The position numbers and the translations under genes were made by a program. Below the pieces are notes generated by a model. It was not told the DNA's origin. It was given only the letters and a program-made list of their open reading frames with translations, and ran no database searches. Positions 45,327 through 57,357 of a stretch of DNA of 64,000 nt are shown here, one piece after another; the stretch's first letter is position 1, and each line of letters opens with the position of its first letter. The DNA is from CAVVSD01 sp963750895 (GTDB taxonomy: Bacteria > Actinomycetota > Thermoleophilia > Solirubrobacterales > Solirubrobacteraceae): assembly GCA_963750895.1 (NCBI GenBank), contig CAVVSD010000008.1, positions 124,001 through 188,000 of the forward strand, in the 5' to 3' direction.

Positions 45327-45818
45327 TCACAGGGGTTGCGTGGAAGCGATCGCGACGGGCGCCTGCTCGCGTGCGGAGAAGGCGACCAGCTCGGCCAGCG
45401 TGGTGCCGCCGAGCGCCTGCATGACGCTGCCGTGGACGCGCGTCCACAGCAGCTTGGTGGCACAGCCTTGACCGCTGTCCGCGACATGCGAGCAGAGGAC
45501 GCGACCGTCGCCGACGTGATCGTCGACGAAGCACTCCATGGGAGCGACCACGCCCTCGAGCGCGATGATCACCTCGTCCATCGTCAGGCTCTCCGGTTCG
45601 CGCGCCAGGCGGTAGCCGCCGTGGGCGCCGCGGGTGCTCTCGACGAGCCCGGCGCGGCGCAGCAGCGCCACGATGCGCTCGAGGTAGGCGAGGGGGAGGT
45701 TGTCGCGCTCCGCGATCGCCTTGAGCGAGACCGGCGTCGAGATGCCACCTTCGGCCCGTGCCCGGCCAAGCTCGACGAGCAGCCGGACTCCGTATTCGGC
45801 CTTCGTCGTGAAGATCAT
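45327..45818 (-). CDS. Rrf2-family Fe-S sensing repressor (SufR/IscR-like)
   Basis: 163-residue winged-helix regulator. DNA-binding half: FTTKAEYGVRLLVELG, SLKAIAERDNLPLAYLERIVALL and the wing LVESTRGAHGGYRLAREP. Three cysteines, Cys96, Cys108 and Cys118 (ECFVDD, VLCSHV, GQGCAT), are positioned as cluster ligands of IscR and actinobacterial Rrf2-type SufR. With a [2Fe-2S] or [4Fe-4S] cluster it would repress suf; cluster loss would derepress. First gene of the sufC-S-U operon, so autoregulation is likely. Start ATG 45818, only 10 bases after a -10-like TAGGAT, suggesting a leaderless mRNA. Confidence 0.9.
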   Translation of the reverse strand: MIFTTKAEYGVRLLVELGRARAEGGISTPVSLKAIAERDNLPLAYLERIVALLRRAGLVESTRGAHGGYRLAREPESLTMDEVIIALEGVVAPMECFVDDHVGDGRVLCSHVADSGQGCATKLLWTRVHGSVMQALGGTTLAELVAFSAREQAPVAIASTQPL

Positions 45819-45837
45819 CGCGACTAAGATCCTACCA

Positions 45838-46029
45838 ATGCGGTCGGATTTGCCTGATGGGCCGGACTGCGGCGTCTGCGCGGCCGACGCGCCGCCGCTC
45901 GTCGGCTCGGTGCTGACGGGGACGGGCCTCACGCTCGAGCAGGCCGCGGCCGCGCTCGAGCGCGGAGAGCACGTGGCGCTGACGGACGTGCAGCGTCGCA
46001 TCGTCGAGACCTGGGCGCTCGAACGCTGA
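45838..46029 (+). CDS. Small conserved-looking protein with a CxxC motif
   Basis: 63-residue acidic protein from ATG 45838. The N-terminus has a C-x2-C pair (DCGVCAADAPP), the rest is helical with LTLEQAAAALERGEHVALTDVQRRIVETW. No family recognised. Its start lies only 19 bases from the divergent Rrf2 start, so the two promoters overlap and the Rrf2 protein could control it too. A small metal or redox role is conceivable from the cysteines, but one CxxC is weak evidence. Confidence 0.6.
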   Translation: MRSDLPDGPDCGVCAADAPPLVGSVLTGTGLTLEQAAAALERGEHVALTDVQRRIVETWALER

Positions 46030-46076
46030 GGCGAACACGTGTTTGTGTTGCCGCGGACGTGGGAACGCCTGTTCGC

Positions 46077-46286
46077 ATGACCGATCCCAAGACCAGCGAC
46101 GCACCGACAGCACAGAAGGACCCCGAGGACTGGGTGACCGGCGACGAGCCGATGACGGGGCCGCAGGCGTCCTACCTGCAGACGCTCGCCCAGGAGGCGG
46201 GCGAGGAGGTCGACGACTCGCTCTCCAAGGCACAGGCGTCCGAGCGCATCGAGGAGCTGCAGGCGAAGACGGGCCGCGGCACCTGA
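46077..46286 (+). CDS. DUF3072-family small protein
   Basis: 69-residue acidic soluble protein. The core DPEDWVTGDEPMTGPQASYLQTLAQEAGE and LSKAQASERIEELQAKTG matches what I know of DUF3072 proteins, widespread in actinobacteria and of unknown function. Start is ATG 46077, giving the usual length. It lies 47 bases after the CxxC protein, perhaps in the same transcript. Confidence 0.8.
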   Translation: MTDPKTSDAPTAQKDPEDWVTGDEPMTGPQASYLQTLAQEAGEEVDDSLSKAQASERIEELQAKTGRGT

Positions 46287-46335
46287 CCCCAGGCACGGCG
46301 CGCCGGGCTGGCGCGACCCGCTAGAACGGGGTCGG

Positions 46336-48316
<1,981 letters not shown>

Positions 48317-48331
<15 letters not shown>

Positions 48332-49181
48332 GGAACCGCAGGTCCCGGTCGAGGTCCTCCTCGCCCGCGTGGATGTGCTCCCAGGTCACGCGGACGACCC
48401 TCCAGCCCGCGATCGTGAGGGCGCGGTCCCTCGCACGGTCGCGCTCGAACTTGCCGTGGTTCGAGTGCAGCCTGCTGTCGAGCTCCACGATGAGCCTGGC
48501 GCCGCGCCACACGCAGTCGACCTCGTAGCCCTCGACATGGGTGTTCGTCTGCGGGAGCGGAAGCCCGTGGCGCCGGAGGAAGGCGAGGAACGCCCGCTCG
48601 AGGTGGCTCTTGGTGATCCGGGTGCCGACGGAGCGCTCGTCGAGGATCGCCCTGAGGGCTCGGACGCCTCGGCGGCCGTCGGCCGCCGCGACCAGCTCGC
48701 CGAGGACGCGCCAGTCGGGGCGGGCCTGGATCTCGGCCTCCTCGAGCGCGTGACGCAGCGCGTCGGGACGCAGGACCGCGGCGAGGTCCAGGAGCGTGCG
48801 CTCGACGGTCGTGACCGGGATGCCGTCGACGATCGTGACCTGGTCAGGCGGCAGCGGCATGCAATGGAGCCGCACACCGGCCGGAGCCCGCCCGCGCGAC
48901 GGCCGCGTGACGTCGACCAGTGCCGCCGCGCTGCGCCGGATCCTGCGCAGGTGCGCCGCGGCTGCATGACTGAGCGCGGCATCCGGACCGCTCGCGAGCA
49001 CGAGGCCGAGCAGCTTCGCCTGCGGGCGCAGCGCGCGATGACCCACCGCGTAGACCCCGTGGTGCACCTTGTGCAGGGCGCCGGTCCCGATCCGGTGCCG
49101 CAATGCTCCCCGCCCGACGCCCAGCTCGGTGAGCTGCGCACGCGTGATCAGACCGTGCTGGCGCTCGGCGATCGCCGACAT
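48317..49181 (-). CDS. AbiEi-type N-terminal domain fused to a DUF559 domain
   Basis: About 290 residues. The N-terminal AbiEi-like winged helix (AERQHGLITRAQLTELGVGRGALRHRI, GALHKVHHGVYAVGHRAL) resembles antitoxins of type IV systems. The middle has VTIVDGIPVTTVERTLLDLA and the C-terminal DUF559 domain has VDCVWRGARLIVELDSRLHS and WRVVRVTWEHI, a Vsr/PD-(D/E)xK-like nuclease fold with Glu and Asp present. No AbiEii toxin gene is adjacent. Start ATG 49181; GTG 49229 is an alternative. As written the frame stays open to 47550; the extra base inferred in 48320-48328 restores the stop TGA at 48317-48319, giving ...RFLTTR. Convergent with the kinase. Confidence 0.8.
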
Positions 49182-49203
49182 ACACGGATCCGCACGTATG
49201 TCG
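49176..49203. repeat. Inverted repeat at the AbiEi-DUF559 start
   Basis: CGACATAC and GTATGTCG, perfect 8-bp arms separated by 12 bases, overlap the ATG at 49179-49181. The loop holds a second palindrome CGGATCCG. AbiEi-type antitoxins bind inverted repeats in their own promoters, so this may be an autoregulatory site, or an mRNA hairpin hiding the start codon. Confidence 0.45.
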
Positions 49204-49274
49204 TGCGGATTGTTGATCTCGATGCTCACACCCCGATCGTGCCGACCGAGGTGTCACACGGGGGTGACGCGGCG

Positions 49275-49965
49275 TTACAACTCTCGACGCGACGACGACC
49301 CCGTCCTGCAACGCCCGCAGCGCGAGGACCGAGCGCTTCTGGTTCTGCGGGAGCGCCTCGAGGCCGAACAGGCCGAACAGGGTTCGGAGGTGGGCCTTCA
49401 CCGCGTCGACCGACAGGTACAGCTCCGCCGCGATCTCGCCGTTCGTCGCCGGGGTCGCGAGGTCGCTCGAGCCGTAGGGGCGCACGAGCGCGACGAGCAC
49501 GCTGCGCTGCGCGGGCGTCAGCGTCGGGGCGCCGCCCGTGGCGCCGGCCACGCGGGTCGGGCGCGAGTCGGCGTCCTCCGGGACGCGGTAGGCGATCGCG
49601 GTCTGCCCCACGCGCAGGATGTCGCCGTCGCGGAGGCGGTGGCGGCCCGAGACGCGCTGGCCGTTCACGAACGAGCCGTTGCGGGAGAGGCCGTCGTCGC
49701 CGACGGTCCACTCGTCCCCGAGGCGCTCGAGCTCGGCGTGCAGCCTGCTCACCTCCGTGTCCCACACGAGGGCGACGTCGTTGCCCTGGCTGCGCCCCAC
49801 CGTCGCGCGGCCGCGCACGGCGTCGAGCACGACCAGGCGCTGGGCACCGTCGCCGTCCCGGAAGACCAGGAACGGAGCGCCGTTGCGCTCCGCCTCGATG
49901 CGCTCACGGAGCTCCGCGGGGGTCGCCGCGTGCGGCGCGAGCGGTGAGTCGGTGCCTCCCGTCAC
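49275..49965 (-). CDS. FHA domain-helix-turn-helix regulator
   Basis: About 230 residues. The FHA phosphothreonine-binding domain spans 50-140 with ATVGRSQGNDVAL, VSRLHAELERLGDEWTVGDDG-LSRNGSFVNGQRV, carrying the Arg, Ser, His and Asn of the pThr pocket. A C-terminal winged or LuxR-like helix-turn-helix follows (LTPAQRSVLVALVRPYG, NGEIAAELYLSVDAVKAHLRTLFGLFGLE). This layout is typical of actinobacterial FHA regulators that read Ser/Thr kinase activity; the receptor kinase at 46336 is a likely input. GTG/ATG start near 49965. The last residues are uncertain: TAA 49275-49277 gives a normal end if one base near 49300 is an error. Divergent from an ECF sigma gene. Confidence 0.83.
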
Positions 49966-50092
49966 AACGCCGCAGGGTAGTGGCGGACCGCGACGTCAAG
50001 CCCCCCTGGGGGTCGGATCCGCACACCCGGGTGTGGGCAGTCGGACCCCAGAGGAGCCGTTCCGGCCGCCGCCCGCTGCGACCGTGCCTGGC

Positions 50093-50638
50093 ATGAACCA
50101 GACGCCCTTCGACCGCTGCGAGGACCGAGAGCTGGTGGCGGCCTTCCGCGCCGGCTCGGAGGCCGCGTTCACCGAGATGCACCACCGCTACGCCGAGCCG
50201 CTCGTCGCCTTCGCGGGCCGCATGCTGCGCGGCACCGGGCTCGATCCCGAGGACGTCGTGCAGGACGCGTTCATCCGCGCGCACCTGGCCCTCCGCGCGA
50301 CCGACCGGCCCATGGCGCTGCGCGCGTGGCTGTACATGATCACCCGCAACCGCGCGCTCGACGGCCTCCGCGCCCGCCGCCCCTCCTGCCCGCTCGACGA
50401 CGCGACGCTCGCGTGCCCGTCCGACCCGGTCGAGGCGACCCTGCAGCGTGAGGAGCTCGACCGCGTCGTCGCCGAGCTCGCCGCGCTGCCCGAGCGCCAG
50501 CGGCTCGCGCTCGTGCAGCGCGAGCTGTGCGGCACGTCCCACGCCGCACTCGCGGACCAGCTGGGGACGACGGTCTCCGCGACGAAGTCGCTCATCATCC
50601 GCGCCCGCATGCAGCTGCGCGAGGCGCAGGCCGCCTAA
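50093..50638 (+). CDS. ECF-type RNA polymerase sigma factor
   Basis: Intact 181-residue ECF sigma. Region 2: VAAFRAGSEAAFTEMHHRYAEPL, GLDPEDVVQDAFIRAHLAL and MALRAWLYMITRNRALDGLRARR. Region 4: LAALPERQRLALVQRELCGTSH, LADQLGTTVSATKSLIIRARMQLRE. Start ATG 50093. No anti-sigma gene follows; instead the gene ends 4 bases into the converging isochorismatase-like gene. It is divergent from the FHA regulator across a 127-base gap that must hold both promoters. Confidence 0.9.
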   Translation: MNQTPFDRCEDRELVAAFRAGSEAAFTEMHHRYAEPLVAFAGRMLRGTGLDPEDVVQDAFIRAHLALRATDRPMALRAWLYMITRNRALDGLRARRPSCPLDDATLACPSDPVEATLQREELDRVVAELAALPERQRLALVQRELCGTSHAALADQLGTTVSATKSLIIRARMQLREAQAA

Positions 50639-51198
50639 CGCAGATCGGCCTCCGCCGCCGTCTCGAGGTCGGCGCGCATGTTGCGCTCCATCATCTGCAG
50701 CGCCGCCTGCGCGAGCTCGTCGTCGATGTGCGCCACGGCGTCGGCGACCACGGCGAGGCGGAAGTTCCGGACGTACGCATCGAGCGCCGAGTAGAGGATG
50801 CACTGCTCGGTGACCTGGCCCGTGAGCACGACGCGGCCGATCCCCTCGGTCGCGAGCAGGAACTCCAGCGGCGTCGAGTAGAAGATCGAGTGCCGCGCCT
50901 TGATGACGAACGCATCGCCCGGCTGCGGGGTGATCGGCTCGACGAGCTCGGGATGCGCACCCTCGCAGGCGTTCGCCACGAGCTCCTCGTGCGAGGAGTT
51001 CCAGTCGCCGTAGTTGTCGTTGACGTAGATGACCTGGACACCGTCGGCGCGAGCCCGGTCCAGCAGCCGGGCGATGTTCTCCACCGCCTCCGGCGCGTGG
51101 CGGGCGACCGCATCCGCGTCGGGGAAGTCGTACGGGTTGATCATGTCGACGACCACGAGCGCCGAGGGTGCCTTCCCGTCCGTGTCGTCCCTGCGCAT
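50635..51198 (-). CDS. Isochorismatase-family cysteine hydrolase
   Basis: 187 residues, intact. Catalytic triad of the family: Asp in ALVVVDMINPYDF, Lys in FVIKARHSIFYST and Cys in GQVTEQCILYSALDAYVRNF, with the non-proline cis-peptide before VTEQC. These enzymes hydrolyse nicotinamide, isochorismate, N-carbamoyl or related bonds; the exact substrate is not fixed by these motifs. Start ATG 51198; ATG 51225 is possible but would run past the start of the divergent gene at 51219. Confidence 0.87.
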   Translation of the reverse strand: MRRDDTDGKAPSALVVVDMINPYDFPDADAVARHAPEAVENIARLLDRARADGVQVIYVNDNYGDWNSSHEELVANACEGAHPELVEPITPQPGDAFVIKARHSIFYSTPLEFLLATEGIGRVVLTGQVTEQCILYSALDAYVRNFRLAVVADAVAHIDDELAQAALQMMERNMRADLETAAEADLR

Positions 51199-51218
51199 GT
51201 CGGGCAGGATGCCATCCC

Positions 51219-51413
51219 ATGTCACTCGTTCCCGACGACCTCGTCACCAGCCTCGACCGGATCGCCGCCCACGTCGACGAGGCGCGCGCAGCCGTCGCGC
51301 TCATCGGCGAGGGCGACCCCAGCGCGATGCAGGAGCTCGACGGCACGGTGGACCGCCTGGCCGCCGCCGTCGCCGAGCTCAAGGGCCAGACGGCCGCGGG
51401 CGGCCGGTTCTAG
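51219..51413 (+). CDS. Small helical protein
   Basis: 64-residue acidic protein from ATG 51219, predicted as two helices (DDLVTSLDRIAAHVDEARAAVAL and LDGTVDRLAAAVAELKGQ) with heptad-like spacing, so perhaps a short coiled coil. No family recognised. Divergent from the isochorismatase-like gene with 20 bases between starts, which means their promoters overlap. Confidence 0.55.
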   Translation: MSLVPDDLVTSLDRIAAHVDEARAAVALIGEGDPSAMQELDGTVDRLAAAVAELKGQTAAGGRF

Positions 51414-51424
51414 CCCGACACGAG

Positions 51425-52378
51425 CTACGGCAGGCGGCCCGTGGTGCGCAGCCCGGCGAACGCCGCGCCGAGCAGCAGGATGAGCCCGCCGCCGGCGAAG
51501 ACGGCCGTGATCTCGCGCTCCTCCTGCTTCGTGCCCAGGCGCGACCCGAGGTTCTCGTACACGCCGGAGAGCTGGTCGGCGTCGTTGGCCGTGTAGGCGG
51601 TGCCGCCGGAGGCCTTGGAGATCTCGCGCAGCGTCTCGGGGTCGGGCGGCACCGGGATGCTGCCGCCGAAGCCGCCGGGGACCGTGCCGTCGGGCGTCCC
51701 GAGCGCGACGGTGTAGATCGGGATGTCGCGCTTGCCGGCCTCGCGGGCGACCTCGACCGGGTCCGCGCCCGTCGTCGTCGCGCCGTCGGACAGCAGGATG
51801 ATCGCGGCGGGCGGGCGGCCCTTGCCGCCGACGCCCGCGTCGTCCAGGGCGTCGAGCGACGACTGCAGCGCGTCGCCGGCCGCGGTGCCGCCGTCGGCGA
51901 CCAGGCCGTCGACGAGCGACCGGACGTCGTCGCGATCGGTGCTCGGCGGTGACACCGACTGCGGCACGTCGGAGAACGAGACCGCCCCGACCTGCAGCTC
52001 CTTCGGGACCTTCTCGAGGAAGTCGCGCGCGGCCTGCTGGGCGGCGGCCAGGCGCGTGGGCGACACGTCGTCGGCGCGCATCGATCCGGACTGGTCGGTC
52101 ACGAGCATGACCGACGCCTTCTCCACCGGCACGGCGACGGTCGTCTGCGGCTTGGCCAGCGCGACGAGCAGCGCCGCGAGCGCGGCGAGGAGCAGCGCGG
52201 CGGGGAGATGGCGCCGCCAGCGCGACACGGCGCCGGAGGCCATGACGCCCGCGAGCACGGGCACCGCCGTGAAGCGCACGACGTACTTGCGCCGGCGGCG
52301 CTGGGCGAGCGCGTAGATCCCGATGATCACCGGGATCGCGAAGAGCGCGAGGAGGACTGCGGGGGATCCGAAGTTCAC
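51425..52378 (-). CDS. BatA-type VWA-domain membrane protein
   Basis: 317-residue protein with two N-terminal membrane segments (VLLALFAIPVIIGIYAL and LPAALLLAALAALLVALA), a VWA domain with the MIDAS motif DQSGSM near residue 95 and its Thr and Asp partners (GGTAAGDAL, LLSDGATTTGADP), and a third membrane segment at the C-terminus. This is the BatA/BatB type that works with MoxR ATPases. GTG 52378 overlaps the DUF58 stop by 4 bases. A diverged paralogue is at 61425. Third gene of the MoxR-DUF58-VWA operon. Confidence 0.88.
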   Translation of the reverse strand: MNFGSPAVLLALFAIPVIIGIYALAQRRRRKYVVRFTAVPVLAGVMASGAVSRWRRHLPAALLLAALAALLVALAKPQTTVAVPVEKASVMLVTDQSGSMRADDVSPTRLAAAQQAARDFLEKVPKELQVGAVSFSDVPQSVSPPSTDRDDVRSLVDGLVADGGTAAGDALQSSLDALDDAGVGGKGRPPAAIILLSDGATTTGADPVEVAREAGKRDIPIYTVALGTPDGTVPGGFGGSIPVPPDPETLREISKASGGTAYTANDADQLSGVYENLGSRLGTKQEEREITAVFAGGGLILLLGAAFAGLRTTGRLP

Positions 52379-53268
52379 CGCATGACCCTTCCGAGCTCAC
52401 GCAGCCAGTCGCCCTCGGTGGAGAGGACGACGTGGTCGACGCGCAGCCCCTTCAGCTCGCTCGCGACGGACTCGCGCTCCTGGCGCGCGGCGTCGGCGAA
52501 CCGCTTGCGCAGCCCCGGGCGTGAGGAGTCGACCTCGACGAGCGCACCCGTCTCGGGGTCGACGAGGGAGAGGTGGCCGACGGCGGGCAGGTCCATCTCG
52601 CGGGGATCGCGGATCTCGACGGCCTGCACGGAGTGGCGGGCGCGCAGCGCACCCATCGGGCGTATCCACGTGTCCGGCCCCCGGAAGTCGGAGATGACGA
52701 CGACGAACCCGGGCTGGCGCGCGATCCTGCCCGTCTTCACGAGCGCGTCGGCGAGCGCGTGCGGGTCGTCGTGACCGTCCTCGGCGACGCCCTCCTTCAG
52801 GGCGCGGTGGATCGGCGCGAGCGCGCCGCGGCCGCCGCGCGGCGGGATGGTGCGCGAGATCGGCGCGCCGCAGGTGACGAGCGCGATCCGGCCGCCGCGG
52901 CGGGCGCCCAGGCGCGCCATGACGAGCGCGACGCCCTCGGCGACGTCGGACTTCAGCCGGGTCGCCGTTCCGAAGGCCATGGACGGCGACAGGTCGAGCA
53001 CGAGCCACGTCGTGAGCACCCGCTCGGGCACCTGCAGCCGCACGTGCGGGATGCCGGTGCGCGCCGTGGCCGACGCGTCGATCTGCCGGACGTCGTCGCC
53101 GATCTGGTACGGCCGCAGCTGCGCCAGCTCCGTGCCCTGCCCGATCCCGGCTGCGCGGCGGTCACCGGGCAGCGCGCCCGCGGCGCGGCGCGCGACCACG
53201 AGGTCGAGCGCCTCGACCGCCGCCGTCGGCATGCGACCGGGGCCCTGCCGTCCGGGCGGCGGGAGCAT
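52375..53268 (-). CDS. DUF58 protein of a MoxR operon
   Basis: About 297 residues, soluble. The DUF58 signature is present near residue 50: GTELAQLRPYQIGDDVRQIDASATART, followed by a VWA-like fold (TWLVLDLSPSMAFGTA with a DxSPS MIDAS variant, VVVISDFRGPDTW). DUF58 proteins are the usual partners of MoxR ATPases and are thought to hand substrates for metal insertion or folding. Start ATG 53268; a TTG at 53295 directly after the moxR stop is possible. Stop overlaps the VWA gene. Confidence 0.88.
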   Translation of the reverse strand: MLPPPGRQGPGRMPTAAVEALDLVVARRAAGALPGDRRAAGIGQGTELAQLRPYQIGDDVRQIDASATARTGIPHVRLQVPERVLTTWLVLDLSPSMAFGTATRLKSDVAEGVALVMARLGARRGGRIALVTCGAPISRTIPPRGGRGALAPIHRALKEGVAEDGHDDPHALADALVKTGRIARQPGFVVVISDFRGPDTWIRPMGALRARHSVQAVEIRDPREMDLPAVGHLSLVDPETGALVEVDSSRPGLRKRFADAARQERESVASELKGLRVDHVVLSTEGDWLRELGRVMR

Positions 53269-53295
53269 GGTGCGGGTGGGTGGGGACGGGCTCAA

Positions 53296-54363
<1,068 letters not shown>

Positions 54364-54405
54364 GCGATCAGGGTGACCTATGCAGCATCAAGTCAGGATA
54401 AGAAG

Positions 54406-54801
54406 ATGCGCGCCATGAGCAACCTCGAGACGGTGCGGAGCTTCTACTCGGGAGCGGCGGCGGGCGACCTCGATGCGATCAGGTCGATCCTGGCGCCCCG
54501 GCTGATCTGGAGCCAGACACCGGGGTTCCCGAACGCGCAGACGTTCCACACCCCCGACGAGGTGATGGAGGGCGTGTTCGGCACGCTGGGCGACGAGTGG
54601 ACCGGCTTCAAGGGCGTCCCGCACGAGTTCATCGACGGCGGCGACCAGGTCGTCGTCCTCGGGACCTACTCGGGCACGTCGAAGGCGACCGGGCGCTCGT
54701 TCGAGGCGCCGTTCGCCCACGTCTTCACCGTCGACGGCGATGCCATCGTGCAGATGCGCCAGTACACCGACACGGCGCTCGTGCACGCCGCCTGGAAGTA
54801 G
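54406..54801 (+). CDS. SnoaL/NTF2-like small protein
   Basis: 131-residue cone-shaped alpha+beta barrel protein. The pattern LETVRSFYSGAAAGDLDAIRSILAPRLIW, GGDQVVVLGTYSGTSKATGRSFEAPFAHVFTVDGDAIVQMRQYTDTALV is typical of the SnoaL-like superfamily (ketosteroid isomerase-related, mostly uncharacterised). Start ATG 54406 has AGGATAAG just upstream; ATG 54415 is the alternative. The stop abuts the converging acyl-CoA isomerase gene. Confidence 0.85.
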   Translation: MRAMSNLETVRSFYSGAAAGDLDAIRSILAPRLIWSQTPGFPNAQTFHTPDEVMEGVFGTLGDEWTGFKGVPHEFIDGGDQVVVLGTYSGTSKATGRSFEAPFAHVFTVDGDAIVQMRQYTDTALVHAAWK

Positions 54802-55588
54802 TCAGCTGCCCGCGGAACTCGGGCCGCCGCCGCTCGACGAACGCCGCGACGCCCTCGCGGAAGTCCTCCGTCCCCGCCGAGGCGACGAAGCTCTGGCGCT
54901 CCAGCGCGAGCTGCTCGGCCAGCGTGTGGCGCCACGAGCTGCGCAGCAGCTCGCGCGTGCGCGCGTAGGCCTGGGTCGGGCCGGCCGCGAGCCGTCCGGC
55001 CACCTTCGCGGTCGCCGCGTCCAGCTCGTCGCGCGGCACGACCTTCGTCACGAGCCCGAGCTCCAGCGCCTCCTCGGCCTCGATCGCCTCGCCCAGCAGC
55101 GCGATCCTCATCGCCCGGAGATGCCCGACCGCACGGGGCAGCGCCCAGCTCAGCCCGCCGTCCGGCGTCGTCCCGATCGACCCGTAGGCGAAGGCGAGCT
55201 TCGTGTCGTCCGCGGCGATCACGACGTCGCCCGTGAGCATGAGGCTCATCCCCGCGCCCGCCACAGCGCCCTGGACGCGGACGATGACCGGCATCCGCAG
55301 GCGGTCGAGGACCGTGATCGTCTCCTCGAGCAGGCCGATGAGGCCGCGCACGTGCTCCTGCACGCCGTCGCCCGCCTCGTGGAACGCGCCGACGTCGCCC
55401 CCGGCGAGGAACGCGCGGCCCTCGCCCGCGAGCACGAGCGCGCGCAGGCCGTCCTCGTGCTCGGCCCGGCGGCAGGCCTCGAGCAGCAGGCGCGCGGCCT
55501 CCGCGTCGATCGCGTTCAGGCGGTCGGGCCGGTTGAGGCGGATGGTCGCGACGGCCCCGTCGCGCTCGAACAGCACCGGGTCGGTCAT
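54802..55588 (-). CDS. Enoyl-CoA hydratase/isomerase, PaaG-like
   Basis: Crotonase-fold enzyme of about 261 residues acting on acyl-CoA thioesters. Oxyanion-hole segments GRAFLAGGDVGAF and GAVAGAGMSLMLTGDVVIAADD are present. The usual catalytic Glu of hydratases is missing at FAYGSIGTTPDGG; the Asp there is the residue used by PaaG/ECI-type isomerases, so double-bond isomerisation is more likely than hydration. ATG 55588 overlaps the ligase stop (ATGA). As written the frame runs on to 54725, antisense through the SnoaL gene; one extra base near 54805 would restore TGA at 54802-54804. Last gene of a five-gene operon. Confidence 0.85.
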
Positions 55589-57055
55589 GCGCCGATCTCC
55601 TCCTCGCGTAGGTCCTTGCGGGACAGCTTCCCGACGGCCGTCTTGGGCAGCTCGTCGCGGATCTCGAGCTGCCGCGGCAGCTCGATCGGCGACAGCCGCC
55701 CCCGGAGGTGCTCCTGGAGCTCCTCCAGCTCGAGCGTGTGGCCCGGGTTCAGCACGACGTAGGCCTTCACGGTCTCCCCCCGGTAGTCGTCGGGCACGCC
55801 GATGACGATCGTCTCCGCGACCGCCGGGTGCGTGAACACCGCGCGCTCGACCGTCGCCGGGTAGACGTTGTAGCCGCTGGCGATGATCATGTCCTTCAGG
55901 CGGTCCACGACGTGGAGGAAGCCGTCGTCGTCGACGAGCCCGATGTCGCCCGAGCGGAACGCGCCGCCGGAGAAGAACTCGGCGGTCTCCTCCGGGCGGT
56001 TCCAGTAGCCCTTGGCGACCTGCGGGCCGCGGATGGCGATCTCGCCGCGCTCGCCGGCCGGCAGGACGACCTCGGGGTCCTCGAGGCTGCGGATCTCGAC
56101 CGTCGTGCCCGGCATCGGCGATCCCGAGCTCCCGGGCGACGCGCCGTCCGACGGCGTCAGCGTCGCGATCGCGGTCGTCTCCGTGCCGCCGTAGGACGGC
56201 CGGACGCGACGGCCGGTGAGCGCCTCGAAGCGGGCCTGGAGGTCCTGCGCGAGCGGCGCGGCTCCGGCGGTGATGACCTTCACGGACGACCAGCGGTCCG
56301 CTGGGCTCGGCGCCGAGGCGCAGGAGCATCGTCGCCATCGTCGGGACGATCGGGAAGAACGTCGGGCGCAGCTCGTCGACGAGCGCCACCGCCTCGTCGG
56401 CGACGAAGCGCGGCACGACGAGCAGCTCGGCCGCCAGGCTCGCGGACAGGAGCACCGCGAGCACGAGGCCGCTGACGTGCATCATCGGCACGGCGCCGAA
56501 CAGGCGCTCCTCGCCGGGGACGAACTCCGGGCAGCGCTCGGCGAGCTGGCGCTGGCCGGCGACGAGGTTGGCGTGCGTGAGCATCGCGCCCTTCGGGGCG
56601 CCGGTCGTCCCGCCCGTGTACTGCAGCACCGCGACGTCGCCGGGGTCGACGTGCGGGCGCGCCGCCGGGCCGCCGGACGCGAGCACCTCGGCGAGGTCGG
56701 TGACGACCGCCTCGGCCTGCAGCGCGACGCCGTCGTCCGCCGTCATGACGATCCGCGCGCCGCTGTCGGCCAGGATCCCGGCGGCCGCGTCCTGCGCGTA
56801 GAGCGGGTTGATGCTGACGAGCGTCGCGCCGGCACGCCACGCGCCGTGCGCCCAGATCGGGACGGCCGGGTCGTTGGGCAGGCGCATCGCGACGCGATCG
56901 CCGGGCCGGATGCCGCGCTCGACGAGCCACGCGGCGACGCGGTCGGCCTGCGCGTCGAGCTCGGCGAACGTCGTGCGCTCGCCGGCGTGCCAGATCGCCG
57001 GCCGGTCGCCGAAGCGCGCGACGGCGTCGTCGAGCATCGCGGGGACGGTCGTCAC
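55585..57055 (-). CDS. AMP-forming acyl-CoA synthetase
   Basis: ANL ligase of about 490 residues. P-loop QYTGGTTGAPKGAMLTH, A5 PSYGGTETTAIATL, A7 FRSGDIGLVDDDG, hinge DRLKDMIIASGYNVYP and the catalytic lysine in PKTAVGKLSRKDL. The 1471-base length is one more than a multiple of three; the extra base is near 56290, just before VITAGAAPLAQDLQ. Start GTG 57055 overlaps the DUF35 stop (GTGA). It would activate the carboxylic acid that the rest of the operon degrades. Substrate not readable from sequence. Confidence 0.88.
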
Positions 57056-57357
57056 GCCCGCCTCCCGCGGAAGAACGGCACGCCGTCGCGCTCCACCAGC
57101 TCGACCTCGGCGTCGACCGCGATCTCGTCGTGCGGCGTGTCGATGATGTTCGTCATGAGCGTCGGGCCCTCGGTCAGCGTCACGTAGGCGATCACGTAGG
57201 GCTCGGAGGCCTGGTGCGTCACCGAGTACGAGTAGATCCGCCCGGTGCCCTCCGCGTCGACCCACGCGATCCGGTCGCTCCCGCAGAACGGGCACGGCAC
57301 GCGCGGGTAGTGGTGCACCTCGCCGCAGGCCTCGCAGCTGCCCAGGCGCACGCTCAC
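57052..57357 (-). CDS. DUF35 OB-fold/zinc-ribbon acyl-CoA-associated protein
   Basis: 101 residues, intact. N-terminal zinc ribbon with C-x2-C twice (CEACGEV, PCPFCGSDRI), then an OB-fold (GRIYSYSVTHQASEPYVIAYVTLTEGPTLMTNI, cited in part). DUF35 proteins bind thiolase-fold partners: with ChsH1 in MaoC hydratases and with Ltp2 in the steroid side-chain retro-aldolase. The thiolase-fold gene directly upstream is the obvious partner. GTG 57357 overlaps its stop by 4 bases. Confidence 0.9.
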   Translation of the reverse strand: MSVRLGSCEACGEVHHYPRVPCPFCGSDRIAWVDAEGTGRIYSYSVTHQASEPYVIAYVTLTEGPTLMTNIIDTPHDEIAVDAEVELVERDGVPFFRGRRA